Shown piece after piece: positions 17,445 through 26,329 of a stretch of DNA of 64,000 nucleotides (the stretch's first letter is position 1; each line of letters opens with the position of its first letter). This stretch comes from Pseudoalteromonas phenolica (GTDB lineage: Bacteria > Pseudomonadota > Gammaproteobacteria > Enterobacterales > Alteromonadaceae), in the NCBI RefSeq assembly GCF_005886345.1, contig NZ_PNEC01000036.1, positions 17,532 to 81,531 on the forward strand, in the 5' to 3' direction. The translations under genes and the position numbers were made by a program. The notes beneath the pieces were generated by a model. The model was given only the letters and a program-made list of their open reading frames with translations. It did not search any database and was not told where the DNA came from.

Positions 17445-18346
17445 AAAGCGTCACTGTTTGTTGGTTTGAGTTGAGACAGCGACTGATGTAATTCTTTGTG
17501 ATGTTTTAGTGTCTTTATTGGTGCTACTGAGGGAAGTTGCCATAATGCCTTTGCTGCAACCAATATTTTTTTGTAAGTAGGCACTACACATCGAGGCAAC
17601 CAATACTGATAATGTTGTTGTTCGATTAACACACCGATATGTCTATACACTGACAGCGCGACAGCAATCGCCCTTCTACTCTTAGGTGGCAGAAATTGTA
17701 GCCCTATTCGGGCACTAGCATAATATTGCTCTGCAAGTTGTAAGAGTCTTTTTATGCTGTTTGCCGTGATTTGCCTTATCTGTTCATCCTCAGATAAGAT
17801 TTCTTCAGGCGAGTGAGGGCACCATGAAAAAGGTATGTATCGTCTGCCCATTTCAGCGTCTTCTTTGACATCTCTGGCAATGTTAGTCAGTTGCATGGCC
17901 ACACCCAAATCAATGGCAAAGTCGTAACTTCGTTTATCGGCACCGAGAATAGGACACATCATTAGCCCAACAACGCCAGCGACCTGATAAGCATATTGAA
18001 TTAACTCGTCTTGGTCATGAATTCGTGCGGGAGACAAATCACTTTGTACACCATTTACCAGAGTCATTGGTAGAGCTGTCGAAATTTCATGTCGTTTAAA
18101 AAAACGAATGAATTCATCGAGTGTTTCACCGCAAGAGTTAATTTTTCCTGAAAGGCTATCATTAATGTGGTTGAGTTGCTTCGCTGCTAATTCAGCATGC
18201 TCACTTTGATCGGCAATGTCATCGACCCATCTACAAAACTGGTACAGCTTTGCAGCTTCCTGCAATTGTCCATGCTCTAACAGCCGGCCTGCAAATCTGA
18301 AAGATTTACCATATCGACTAAGTGTACTCAGTGCTGGTTCCGTCAT
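17441..18346 (-). CDS. crtB: Phytoene synthase
   Basis: Condenses two GGPP molecules to phytoene. It is a 301-residue squalene/phytoene synthase fold protein with both Asp-rich motifs: YQFCRWVDDIADQ (about residue 40) and QLTNIARDVKEDAEMGRRYIP (about residue 155). It is 19 bases downstream of crtI and overlaps crtY by four bases. The product feeds CrtI. Confidence 0.95.
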   Translation of the reverse strand: MTEPALSTLSRYGKSFRFAGRLLEHGQLQEAAKLYQFCRWVDDIADQSEHAELAAKQLNHINDSLSGKINSCGETLDEFIRFFKRHEISTALPMTLVNGVQSDLSPARIHDQDELIQYAYQVAGVVGLMMCPILGADKRSYDFAIDLGVAMQLTNIARDVKEDAEMGRRYIPFSWCPHSPEEILSEDEQIRQITANSIKRLLQLAEQYYASARIGLQFLPPKSRRAIAVALSVYRHIGVLIEQQHYQYWLPRCVVPTYKKILVAAKALWQLPSVAPIKTLKHHKELHQSLSQLKPTNSDAL

Positions 18347-18365
18347 ACTAGTAAGCCTATTAATG

Positions 18366-19856
18366 TTAAGAACTAGTCGGTTGGGTGATTAAATCAGGTA
18401 TCAAATGCTCCAAGACTTTTGCGGAGGATAACACGCCTGGCACACCTGCCCCTGGGTGCGTTCCCGCACCCGTTAAATACAAGTTATCTAACCCCTCTGC
18501 ACGATTGTGAAATCTAAACCAAGCAGATTGAGACAAGCTTGGTGCAATTGAAAAACCAGAGCCATCAACGCTTAAATAATCAGAAGCAAACTCTTCAGGT
18601 GTCATATCAAATTGCACAACAAGGTGGCTTTTAAGATTAGGTAATATAGTTTGTTCAAGTGCGTTTAATATTTTTGTGGCATAAGTATCTCGCAATTCAT
18701 CCCAATTTTGACCGCCTTGTAAATTAGGCACCGGAGACAACACGTAAAAACTATCGCACCCTTCGGGTGCCATAGAAGGATCCGTTGCTGTTGGCCTATG
18801 TAAGTAAAGCGAAAAATCATCAGCCAAGATTTGCTTGTCAAAAATGTCAGATAACAAGCCTTGGTAGCGTTTTCCTAACCAGATTGTATGGTGAGCGATA
18901 TCGTCATAGGTTCTATTTGTGCCAAAGTAAAGTACATATAGGCCCATGGAAGGCTTTGCGAATTTGGTTTTAATCTTAGCTGAAAAGCTGATTTCATCCT
19001 TGGCGACCATATTTTGATACAGATATTTTGGATCTGTGTTAGACACTACTAAATCACAGTCATATGTTTGGTTATCTGTCGTAACAACTGAATGCGCTAG
19101 ACGATTAGAGGTATTAATTTTTTCTATGGTGGTGTCAAGTTGTATGTGGATGCCTTGCTCTCGCATTAACCTTTCTAGAGCACGCACAACAGCACCCATT
19201 CCTCCTTTAGCAAAATGGATACCCCATTTTAACTCTAGGAAGTGTATTAAGTTATAGATACATGTTGTATCAAAGGGGTTGCCGCCTACGAGCAAAGGCT
19301 GTATTGAAAAGGCTTGCCTGAGCTTGTCATGTTCAAGATGATTACAAACAAATTGCCAAACACTCAAATAACTTTTTAATTTAATTAAACTGGGTACTTG
19401 CTTGAACATGGTCGTTATTGAGTGAAAGGGTTTGTCAGATAACTTTGAGAACCCGACATCAAAGATGGCTTCAGATGACTTTATTAATTTTAAGTAACCA
19501 GCTTTGTCTTGTGGTGCTATTCTTTCAATTTCTGTGAGTGTTTTTTCAAGTGAATCCCCATAATCAAATGTATCACCATCAGGGAAGTAAAAGCGGTACC
19601 AAGGATCTACAGGAACAATATCTACATAGTCAGTAATGTTTTTATCAAAAAGCTCAAAGAGCTCTGCAAACAGTTGGGGGGCAGTGATGACAGTCGGACC
19701 TGCATCGAATAGAAAGCCTTGTTGTTTGAACGTTTGTGCTCTGCCGCCAAGCTGTTTAGCGCGATCAATTAAAGTTACGTCGTAACCCTTTGCTCTGAGT
19801 CGAAGTGCAGCGGCAATACCACCAAAACCCGCACCGATAACAATGGCTTTAGTCAT
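18366..19856 (-). CDS. crtI: Phytoene desaturase (lycopene-forming)
   Basis: FAD-dependent desaturase converting phytoene to lycopene. The 496-residue protein starts with the dinucleotide fold (AIVIGAGFGGIAAALRL), has the VTLIDRAKQLGGRAQTF segment that follows it in CrtI, and ends with the CrtI signature LYLTGAGTHPGAGVPGVLSSAK. The four-step bacterial type is inferred from family and from the downstream lycopene cyclase. It overlaps the crtE stop region by eight bases. Confidence 0.95.
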   Translation of the reverse strand: MTKAIVIGAGFGGIAAALRLRAKGYDVTLIDRAKQLGGRAQTFKQQGFLFDAGPTVITAPQLFAELFELFDKNITDYVDIVPVDPWYRFYFPDGDTFDYGDSLEKTLTEIERIAPQDKAGYLKLIKSSEAIFDVGFSKLSDKPFHSITTMFKQVPSLIKLKSYLSVWQFVCNHLEHDKLRQAFSIQPLLVGGNPFDTTCIYNLIHFLELKWGIHFAKGGMGAVVRALERLMREQGIHIQLDTTIEKINTSNRLAHSVVTTDNQTYDCDLVVSNTDPKYLYQNMVAKDEISFSAKIKTKFAKPSMGLYVLYFGTNRTYDDIAHHTIWLGKRYQGLLSDIFDKQILADDFSLYLHRPTATDPSMAPEGCDSFYVLSPVPNLQGGQNWDELRDTYATKILNALEQTILPNLKSHLVVQFDMTPEEFASDYLSVDGSGFSIAPSLSQSAWFRFHNRAEGLDNLYLTGAGTHPGAGVPGVLSSAKVLEHLIPDLITQPTSS

Positions 19857-20751
19857 AAGCGTGATCTTCTTGTAGCGTTTGCATTTTGAGTTTAAGTCTT
19901 TGAATATAAGGAGTCATTAACCCAGATAGCGCAGGCGGAAGCTGAGACTCGTTTTTTTCGCTGTTCACTAGCAGTTTTTCAGCATCTTGAAAAGCAACGT
20001 AATACAAGTCAGCAGGGTGATAATTGGTATATTCTCTTGCTAAAAGTGACAAGTAGTTACATCTGCCATAAGCGTCATCTTGTTGCCAATCTTCAATGTC
20101 ATCAATTATCTGATACGCTGAGGCAAACGAATTAAATACGTTTTTGAGTATTTGATCACTTATCATGACTCCCGCATAACTTAAAGGCATAGCCATACAA
20201 ATTTGCAGCAGTGGCACCGATTTCAGCGCCACGGTGTCACAATACTGGATTGTTGTTAATTTTTGCCAAGTTTCCGAGTTGATGTCGGCAGACTGCCCTT
20301 CAATAGTTGTCTCAGTAACCTCTCTCATCATATGCAAACACTCACCTATTTTTCTCTCGTAGCCTAGGTGAGACAATATGCCAAAAGCGCGTGCTATTAA
20401 CATGTCGCCAGCGCATATGGCTATTTGTGAATTATATTTGTGCCAAACAGCTTTTTTTTCTCGTCTGTATTTGTCGCCATCCATGAGGTCATCGTGCACC
20501 AATGAGGCATTATGAAGGCACTCAATGGCTGCAGCCATAACCACAGCGTCATTGTCGTGAATGCCTAATCGATGACATGTCTCCAATGTCAGTTTGGCTC
20601 TTATTTTGTTTCCACCGCTTGCTAAATGATAGTTCACGGCTGTATCAACATGATCATCACAACTAACGTGAGACGTGCATTCAACAAGATAGGAGTCAAC
20701 TAAATTGAGTAAACTAGAAGTGAGCGAATTAGAGTGACAGGTAATAGACAT
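19849..20751 (-). CDS. crtE: Geranylgeranyl diphosphate synthase
   Basis: Chain-elongating trans-prenyl synthase making C20 GGPP. It has 300 residues with the first Asp-rich motif in LVHDDLMDGDKYRR (about residue 85) and the second in IIDDIEDWQQDD (about 215). ATG at 20751 is preferred over an in-frame TTG twelve bases upstream because GAGGG is correctly spaced before it. It is the first biosynthetic gene after the opsin, separated by 48 bases containing a terminator-like hairpin. Confidence 0.93.
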   Translation of the reverse strand: MSITCHSNSLTSSLLNLVDSYLVECTSHVSCDDHVDTAVNYHLASGGNKIRAKLTLETCHRLGIHDNDAVVMAAAIECLHNASLVHDDLMDGDKYRREKKAVWHKYNSQIAICAGDMLIARAFGILSHLGYERKIGECLHMMREVTETTIEGQSADINSETWQKLTTIQYCDTVALKSVPLLQICMAMPLSYAGVMISDQILKNVFNSFASAYQIIDDIEDWQQDDAYGRCNYLSLLAREYTNYHPADLYYVAFQDAEKLLVNSEKNESQLPPALSGLMTPYIQRLKLKMQTLQEDHAYD

Positions 20752-20758
20752 AATAACC

Positions 20759-20791
20759 CTCAAAAATTAAAATGCGCCAAGTTGGCGCATT
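20759..20791 (-). terminator. Terminator-like hairpin between opsin and crtE
   Basis: On the minus strand a perfect nine-base stem (AATGCGCCA / TGGCGCATT) with a three-base loop is followed by TTTTAATTTTT. This is a good intrinsic terminator shape. Because no separate promoter is evident before crtE, it is likely leaky and would keep opsin mRNA in excess over biosynthetic mRNA. Confidence 0.7.
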
Positions 20792-20799
20792 AAAAATGG

Positions 20800-21501
20800 T
20801 TAAGATGTTTGCTCATGTGAGCTGGATGTCGCTGCAGCCCAAATAACAACCCCAAATGCTATCTTGTTTACAAAGTCTGCAAGGTTATAGACGATATTCA
20901 GCATATTTTCGCTACCACCACCAGTATATCCGAGCACATATCCAAGCGGGTATATTGCCCAACCAACAGTGACTATAATGCGCAGAGCATTGAAAGCTTT
21001 CTTACTGGCTTCGGTGCCATTTTCGGCACTTATCTTACTGGCTTCCCCTAAGAATACTTCATAAATAATGAATAGCCATGCAAGCATGCTAATTACAAAA
21101 GCACCCCAAACATTGATGCTTCTGATTTCGCCAAAATAACCAAATACGAGCATTACCACAGATGCAGCCATGAGTTTCCAAAACAGTGCTGAGCGTACTA
21201 CGGCAATAGCAGTTAATATCAAGTAGAACTCTATAATTTGAAGGGGCACGGTCAATAACCAATCTACATATCTAAATGTGGTTGGACTGGTACCAGAAAC
21301 TATCCAAACTTCACGCATATAGAAATAGTGAATCGCAGCTATACCTGTTACCAAAGCCGCAACAGAAAGGGATGTTTTCCATTTTCCGACTGCGCGGTCT
21401 CTTTCCATGAAAAAGAAAAAGGTTGCAGCAGTCATTGCTGCAGAGATTATCCAAAAGGACATGCCGACAAAATCGGCTGGGTCGAGCATCACTTCTTTCA
21501 T
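20800..21501 (-). CDS. Proteorhodopsin, blue-tuned light-driven proton pump
   Basis: Seven-helix retinal protein of 233 residues pumping protons outward in light. Aligned by eye with green proteorhodopsin, it keeps the pump triad Asp80/Thr84/Glu91 (positions 97/101/108 of the reference), His58 (reference 75) beside the counter-ion, and the retinal Schiff-base Lys213 in LADFVNKIAFG. The spectral tuning position (reference 105) is Gln88, in WLLTVPLQIIEFY, which predicts blue absorption. The N-terminus (MKEVMLDPADFVGMSFW) is short and lacks the cleavable signal of the reference; an upstream in-frame TGA rules out an extension. It is the first gene of the retinal operon. Confidence 0.96.
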   Translation of the reverse strand: MKEVMLDPADFVGMSFWIISAAMTAATFFFFMERDRAVGKWKTSLSVAALVTGIAAIHYFYMREVWIVSGTSPTTFRYVDWLLTVPLQIIEFYLILTAIAVVRSALFWKLMAASVVMLVFGYFGEIRSINVWGAFVISMLAWLFIIYEVFLGEASKISAENGTEASKKAFNALRIIVTVGWAIYPLGYVLGYTGGGSENMLNIVYNLADFVNKIAFGVVIWAAATSSSHEQTS

Positions 21502-21521
21502 AACTTTTCACACCATATTGA

Positions 21522-21550
21522 GTAATAAATTATGACCAGACCACTTACAA
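21522..21550 (-). promoter_or_regulatory. Candidate opsin promoter, proximal
   Basis: On the minus strand TTGTAA, a 17-base spacer and TATTAC resemble a sigma-70 -35/-10 pair. Transcription would start only about ten bases upstream of the opsin ribosome site region. This is a weak match found by eye. Confidence 0.3.
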
Positions 21551-21622
21551 CATGTCGTCTAGGCCGGTATTAGAAATACTGCATTTTCGTAAGCATACGA
21601 GATTAATATTTAACTGGTTCAC

Positions 21623-21651
21623 CTTATAAGAAAGGTAGTTAATACCATCAA
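21623..21651 (-). promoter_or_regulatory. Candidate opsin promoter, distal
   Basis: On the minus strand TTGATG, a 17-base spacer and TATAAG form a plausible sigma-70 promoter, giving an untranslated leader of about 115 bases. The rest of the 504-base region up to the divergent gene at 22006 is very AT-rich and shows no coding frame or clear operator. Confidence 0.4.
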
Positions 21652-22005
21652 AATATTCCACTTTGATTAACTATGTTCTAAATATGGTAAATAATTTGTG
21701 TAGACGCAAACTCGCAAAAGGTGTAATCAGAAACTCAATAAAAATTTATTGTTGTGTTATTTTCAATTATGAAACTGCTAATAATATTTATCTTCGCAGG
21801 CTGTTATATACAATTACCTTAATCATGCACAGTCTATTAGCTTTGGTTTTTCTCTTCTTAGAATAAAAAGTAATCAGTCAAAATTTCGTAATAATTTAAA
21901 AATAGGATTTGAATAACGCTTAAAAATTAAGATTAAAAGTGTACTTGGGTGATCTTTATTTTTGTTTCAACGTTTACCGTTAAAAGCCATTTAGAGCAAA
22001 CGTGA

Positions 22006-23049
22006 ATGAATCAAACATCTTTAGACAAAAACATGATTGAAGAGTCAGCACTGTTAGAAGGAGAAGCGCCAATGCCAGGTGCACCATCCGTGCTTATTAG
22101 TGACTCAAAAGCATGCATTCCTCAGCATTTTATGACTTTTCAGCATGACAGACAAAGCGTTGAAGAGGTGGTGTCTAATATTGATTTTGATGAAGATTAC
22201 CTTGTGTTTGTTGATGAAGACAAAGCGGGTGTGTTTATTCAACTAGGTATTGTGGGGAAAGACAATTACCGACAAGATAATGATAAAAAGATCGTCTATG
22301 GACGAAGGTGGCGCGTCGAGGCAACCTTGCCAACATCAGAAATTATTCAAACAGTTTTTTTGGCCATTAAGTCTGCCAGAGAGCATGAGATACGAGAATT
22401 GTTCAAACTTTCGATTTTAGGTGGTGTGGCTACCCCCTTTAATAATCATCATGATCTACCAATGATGGCTAATTATACTGATCAATTTTTATGTCAGAGC
22501 CATGCTAACAACAAGCTTCAGAGCGACTTTGCGATCACTGATTTATTGGCTTCAATTACCTATGACAAAGCAAAATTTACACTCATTGATATCGAGCAGA
22601 GACACAATGGTACATACTTAATAGACATTCAAATTTTACCTTTTTTTCAGGGTAGACTCCCCGAATTAATAAATAAAACTCTCACACTACTCGTACATGA
22701 ATTGACCGCCAATGCAGTTTTACATGAGCTGATGACTCAATTGGTGCAGCTAAGTAACCGATATGTCGAAGAAAATTTTAAGTTCAAACAATTTGCAAGA
22801 TTTAGCAGAAGTGTGAGTATTGATGCTATTGCAAATACATCTATTTTGACACGTTCAAATGTGGCCAAAGAAGCGTCCGAATCTTTCAAAACCGTTTTTA
22901 AAAACAGTAATTACGAGACTGACATAACCAGAGTACCTTCAATTCATGATAGTGCATTAGGCTGCGCTTTGCGAAATCGATTAGAAAGTTTTGGCTCACT
23001 TCAAGGTATATTGCCAAAAAACTTTTTACCAACTAAGTTTGTCGACTAA
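22006..23049 (+). CDS. Unrecognised 347-residue protein divergent from proteorhodopsin
   Basis: Soluble, no signal peptide or membrane helix. The N-terminal ~30 residues look disordered. Then comes a mixed alpha/beta region (DEDYLVFVDEDKAGVFIQLGIVG, KIVYGRRWRVEATLPTSEIIQTVFLAIKSAREHEIRELF) and a second region with a beta-strand pair and helices (FTLIDIEQRHNGTYLIDIQILPFF, KTLTLLVHELTANAVLHELM). I do not recognise the family. It is preceded by about 500 bases shared with the opsin promoter, so co-regulation with light harvesting is possible but untested. Codon use resembles its neighbours. Confidence 0.8.
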   Translation: MNQTSLDKNMIEESALLEGEAPMPGAPSVLISDSKACIPQHFMTFQHDRQSVEEVVSNIDFDEDYLVFVDEDKAGVFIQLGIVGKDNYRQDNDKKIVYGRRWRVEATLPTSEIIQTVFLAIKSAREHEIRELFKLSILGGVATPFNNHHDLPMMANYTDQFLCQSHANNKLQSDFAITDLLASITYDKAKFTLIDIEQRHNGTYLIDIQILPFFQGRLPELINKTLTLLVHELTANAVLHELMTQLVQLSNRYVEENFKFKQFARFSRSVSIDAIANTSILTRSNVAKEASESFKTVFKNSNYETDITRVPSIHDSALGCALRNRLESFGSLQGILPKNFLPTKFVD

Positions 23050-23126
23050 TCGTTTGTGTCAGTCATAATGTGTGAAATTGTAACTACAGTATAAAGACTG
23101 ACGGCGATTGAAGTCTAGTTTGCTAT

Positions 23127-25148
23127 TCAAAACTCACCACTGAACGAAATAGTTAGGCTCGGCTCACTATGCTCAAGCGCATAGTAGCGATAGTCTAACA
23201 TTCCAGTTCTATCTGTTTGATAAATATGGCGGTCATATAGGTATTCTCCACCAAACGCATCTTCAAGTTCTATGTTGATCTGCATGTCACTGTCTAGGTC
23301 GAACTCGGCATAAAAACCGTAAGTAGCGCGATCTTTTTGTCGGTAAACTTCTTCTGGGTAGTAACCAGTTTCAGTATCGGGTAACGATGCCAGTACACCC
23401 CATGCATACCAATCTTCACCTTTTCTAAACTCTATTTCAGCGCTGTGTGGCTCTAACCAGGATATGGCTCGATCACCAGTTAACGGATCATCGTAGTTGG
23501 CATCGCGATATTCATAAAATACATTGATGAGGCTGTCTTCTAGTAACCAATTGGTTTGTATATTGATATCGAGGTCTAAGCCGTAGTAATAGGCGTGGCC
23601 AGCATTGCCGACCCCCCAGTCACCATTATCAAAACGAATGAACTCATGGATATCACGCTGTTTTTGCCAAAAAGCGCGCGTATTTAGCGTCCAGTGGTCG
23701 TCTGCTTCATAATTTAACTCATAACTGAACTCGATACTTTGTTGAGGCTTTAACTCAGTGTTACCCGATTGCTCACGGCCAAAATCATTATCTTGGCTAT
23801 CTAGAAAATCAGTAAAATCAAGCTGGTCGACTCTGCGTTGTAATGTGAATGTCGATTGCAGGCCGTTTTTTGCTTGGTAGCTGAGCTTAATTAAAGGCTT
23901 AAGATAGCGACTTTGTGTTTCATATCGGTTATTTGATTGACTGCTGAGCTTAGCGTATTCACCCGTTAATTTGCTATATAGTTGCCATTGCGGGTTAAGC
24001 TCTATTTTGCTGGCAATAAAAGGTTCTGCACGGGTTTCACTGACACTGGTTGTTGTGACATTACTCTCTGAGCTATGCGCTTCTAAAGTATCTGCCTCTA
24101 AACGGTTGTGACTTACCTCTATACCTAGCTCTGGTTGCCACCACAAAGTAGGCTGCTGAGTTGAAAGCTTTAATACTTGCTCAGTATTTGATTGGGTTTG
24201 CTCAAATTGAGTAAGCGTGAGCTCACTTTCGTTTTGCTCTGTGGTGAGGGCAACTTGACCACTATCACGCAGGCGAAGTAACCCTGTCACTTGCCAGAGC
24301 CATGAAGACTCGCTCTCATTTGCTTGTTGTTGCCAATCAAAACCCAGTTCATACTCATTGAGTTGCGATTTATCTTTTATAGCTTCATTACCCAGCGCAT
24401 CGTTATTGTCTTGCCAGTCACGGTCATAATCTTCTTGATAATGCTCTTTTAGAAACAGCGTATTTATTTGCAATACGCTGTCAGTCATCACCTTGCTTGA
24501 CGTAATACCTGTGCTGATATTTTCAATGCTTTCTTGATACTGTTCTTGGCCATTTAAATAACTGATATTCTGATGATTAGACTCAGTATAATCGGTTGTA
24601 GAGTAAGTAAGATTTTTGTCTGTAGAAAGCTGTAATTGATGATCCCAATCTAGCCATTGTGTACTCACTTGCAATGAGGCAGCATTTACTTGATTAAAGT
24701 CTTTATGTGATTGTGCACCAACCTGCCAATTTGCCCTGTTTTGAGAATTATCTCTAATTATATTAACTGCTTGAGTATATTGGCTGACAGAAGAAAATGG
24801 GTGGCCGGCTAAATAGACTTCCATTTCAGCAATCTGACTTATGTGTAAATCTGCCAAAATTGCTTCTAGGCTTTGCGATTTATTTAGAACGGGTAAGCCA
24901 TTAACTAATACATTACCGCTGGCGCTACTTAGGCCTCGCAGATCATTCGAATCAATGAACTGAAAGCCTGCAATTTGCTCAATAATATCTAATGCGGATT
25001 GCCCCTGCATGGCAAGAATATCTTCACTGGTATACAGCGCGACATTATCTTCAATGACAACCTGTGTATCGTCTTGAGCCAACGCTTGAGAGTTAAAGTT
25101 TAGTGCACCGATTAAAACAGCAGAGTTAAGCCAATTTTTGCTATACAT
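23127..25148 (-). CDS. TonB-dependent receptor-like outer-membrane protein
   Basis: A 673-residue protein with a signal peptide (cleavage near QALAQDD), a compact plug domain (MQGQSALDIIEQIAGFQFI, LRGLSSASGNVLVNGLPVL, residues about 45-130) and a long beta-barrel ending in SFSGEF with a C-terminal Phe. It is shorter than usual siderophore receptors and has no recognisable Fur box upstream. A membrane-bound LytTR regulator gene lies just upstream on the same strand, suggesting dedicated control. The ligand is unknown. Confidence 0.85.
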   Translation of the reverse strand: MYSKNWLNSAVLIGALNFNSQALAQDDTQVVIEDNVALYTSEDILAMQGQSALDIIEQIAGFQFIDSNDLRGLSSASGNVLVNGLPVLNKSQSLEAILADLHISQIAEMEVYLAGHPFSSVSQYTQAVNIIRDNSQNRANWQVGAQSHKDFNQVNAASLQVSTQWLDWDHQLQLSTDKNLTYSTTDYTESNHQNISYLNGQEQYQESIENISTGITSSKVMTDSVLQINTLFLKEHYQEDYDRDWQDNNDALGNEAIKDKSQLNEYELGFDWQQQANESESSWLWQVTGLLRLRDSGQVALTTEQNESELTLTQFEQTQSNTEQVLKLSTQQPTLWWQPELGIEVSHNRLEADTLEAHSSESNVTTTSVSETRAEPFIASKIELNPQWQLYSKLTGEYAKLSSQSNNRYETQSRYLKPLIKLSYQAKNGLQSTFTLQRRVDQLDFTDFLDSQDNDFGREQSGNTELKPQQSIEFSYELNYEADDHWTLNTRAFWQKQRDIHEFIRFDNGDWGVGNAGHAYYYGLDLDINIQTNWLLEDSLINVFYEYRDANYDDPLTGDRAISWLEPHSAEIEFRKGEDWYAWGVLASLPDTETGYYPEEVYRQKDRATYGFYAEFDLDSDMQINIELEDAFGGEYLYDRHIYQTDRTGMLDYRYYALEHSEPSLTISFSGEF

Positions 25149-25261
25149 TGTGCGTCCTTGGTTGGGGATATAAATCGCGGCTATTAAAATTTATTTAGGC
25201 TGAGTTCTCAATTATAAAGTGTTAATTGGTAAGGGCTAGGGACGAATGGACAGGTATCTTT

Positions 25262-25291
25262 CCAGTTATCCCATTGAGTTGGGATAACTGG
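25262..25291. repeat. Perfect 12-base inverted repeat upstream of the receptor gene
   Basis: CCAGTTATCCCA and TGGGATAACTGG flank a six-base spacer. It lies in the 164-base gap between the LytTR gene end and the receptor start (both minus strand). There is no T run on either side, so an operator or a non-terminating RNA hairpin is more likely than a classic terminator. Confidence 0.7.
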
Positions 25292-25312
25292 ACTCGTGAA
25301 TTTAAATGCGGT

Positions 25313-26083
25313 TTAAGCGACTTGTTGAAGACAAGTCTTAACGGCTTTTTTATGGGCTTTACTCAGGGCGACGGCATTGTCGTTAGACAGCACCACATAG
25401 CCACTTCCTGAGGGCTTAATTGTCACCTTTTTGATCAATTTAATGTTCACTAAATGTGAGCGATGGGTTCTGATAAATGTGTTATCAGGCAATTTGGTTT
25501 CAATTTCTTTCAATGTGGCACGTTTTAGCCAAGTTTTTTGTGCAGTACAGATCTCAACATAGTTACTGGCAGAGTTAAACTGAATGATATGTGCATAAGG
25601 AATATCAATACATCGACCATTATGTTCAACAGCAATACAGGCTTGTTGTTCGGTTTGCGACACATCAAGTTGTGCAGGCTTTGGTTTTATCAGGCGCTGC
25701 CATAGGTAAATGTTTACGAAAATCACCAAAGGATGCAAAGGGGCAAAATATAAAAAAGTATATGGGATTGGGTCGTTAAGGGCATAAAAGTCAAAAATGG
25801 CTTGTGCACCCATGGCAAAAATAAACGTACCTATACAAGTCAGTAGAGAGAAGGTTGTGATATGTCTTTTCTGCTGTTCAATAAGGCTTAGCGCTCTAAA
25901 CAGCAAAGGCGTAATAATAAACCATAAGCCCCATTCTTGAATTGCCCAATACCAGACATTATTGAGCTGATCTTCTGGTGCGACTGATAAATCATAAAAT
26001 GCATCTATTGTGGTAAGAAAGAGTATGACAACGCTCCAGCCAATACTGGATATTTGCCATTCTTTACGTATTTGCTTGTCCAT
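25313..26083 (-). CDS. LytTR-family DNA-binding regulator with N-terminal membrane domain
   Basis: About 256 residues. Four membrane helices fill the first ~135 residues (SIGWSVVILFLTTIDAFY; WGLWFIITPLLFRALSLI; FSLLTCIGTFIFAMGAQAIF; LYFAPLHPLVIFVNIYLW). A LytTR domain follows at about 155-250 (IPYAHIIQFNSASNYVEI, then TFIRTHRSHLVNIKLIKKV and VALSKAHKKAVKTCL). ATG 26083 is chosen for the GAGGG ribosome site before it. It has the same architecture as the protein at 11550-12407. The adjacent TonB receptor is the most probable target. Confidence 0.87.
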   Translation of the reverse strand: MDKQIRKEWQISSIGWSVVILFLTTIDAFYDLSVAPEDQLNNVWYWAIQEWGLWFIITPLLFRALSLIEQQKRHITTFSLLTCIGTFIFAMGAQAIFDFYALNDPIPYTFLYFAPLHPLVIFVNIYLWQRLIKPKPAQLDVSQTEQQACIAVEHNGRCIDIPYAHIIQFNSASNYVEICTAQKTWLKRATLKEIETKLPDNTFIRTHRSHLVNIKLIKKVTIKPSGSGYVVLSNDNAVALSKAHKKAVKTCLQQVA

Positions 26084-26164
26084 TGCTGCCCTCAAACCAG
26101 AAACCACGCTTAGTTTACTAGGTGAGTAAAAATTGGCAATTTCTTGCGATAATTTTTAGCCCGT

Positions 26165-26329
26165 TCATCCAAACGCACATCTAAAATAAGCGCCTTGCTC
26201 CCGCTGGGTGTAAAAGAGGTCGCCGCCGCGTTCTTTGAAGTGTAAGCACATTATTTGTCGAGATAAACTCAAACCAATCCCAGAACCCTTGTTGTTTGGT
26301 TGTGAAGTCTTAAGCATAGACACGAACAT
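26165..26329 (-). pseudogene. Duplicated 3' end of the histidine kinase gene
   Basis: Directly after the kinase stop codon the minus strand reads a second, diverged copy of its last ~50 codons: MFVSMLKTSQ, NKGSGIGLSLSRQIM, GGDLFYTQREQGAYFRCAFG, then TGA. The genuine gene ends MFVPFFTTKQ, KGSGIGLSLSRQIMLNHGG, IYIQREQGACFRCVFG. The copy has small insertions (around LKTSQPNN and CLHFKERGG) and no domain that could work alone. It is either a tandem partial duplication or the stump of a second kinase gene lost by recombination. Confidence 0.88.

Noticed and set aside
20800..21501. Sodium- or chloride-pumping rhodopsin
   Set aside because: The triad is Asp/Thr/Glu, the proton-pump pattern, not NDQ or NTQ.
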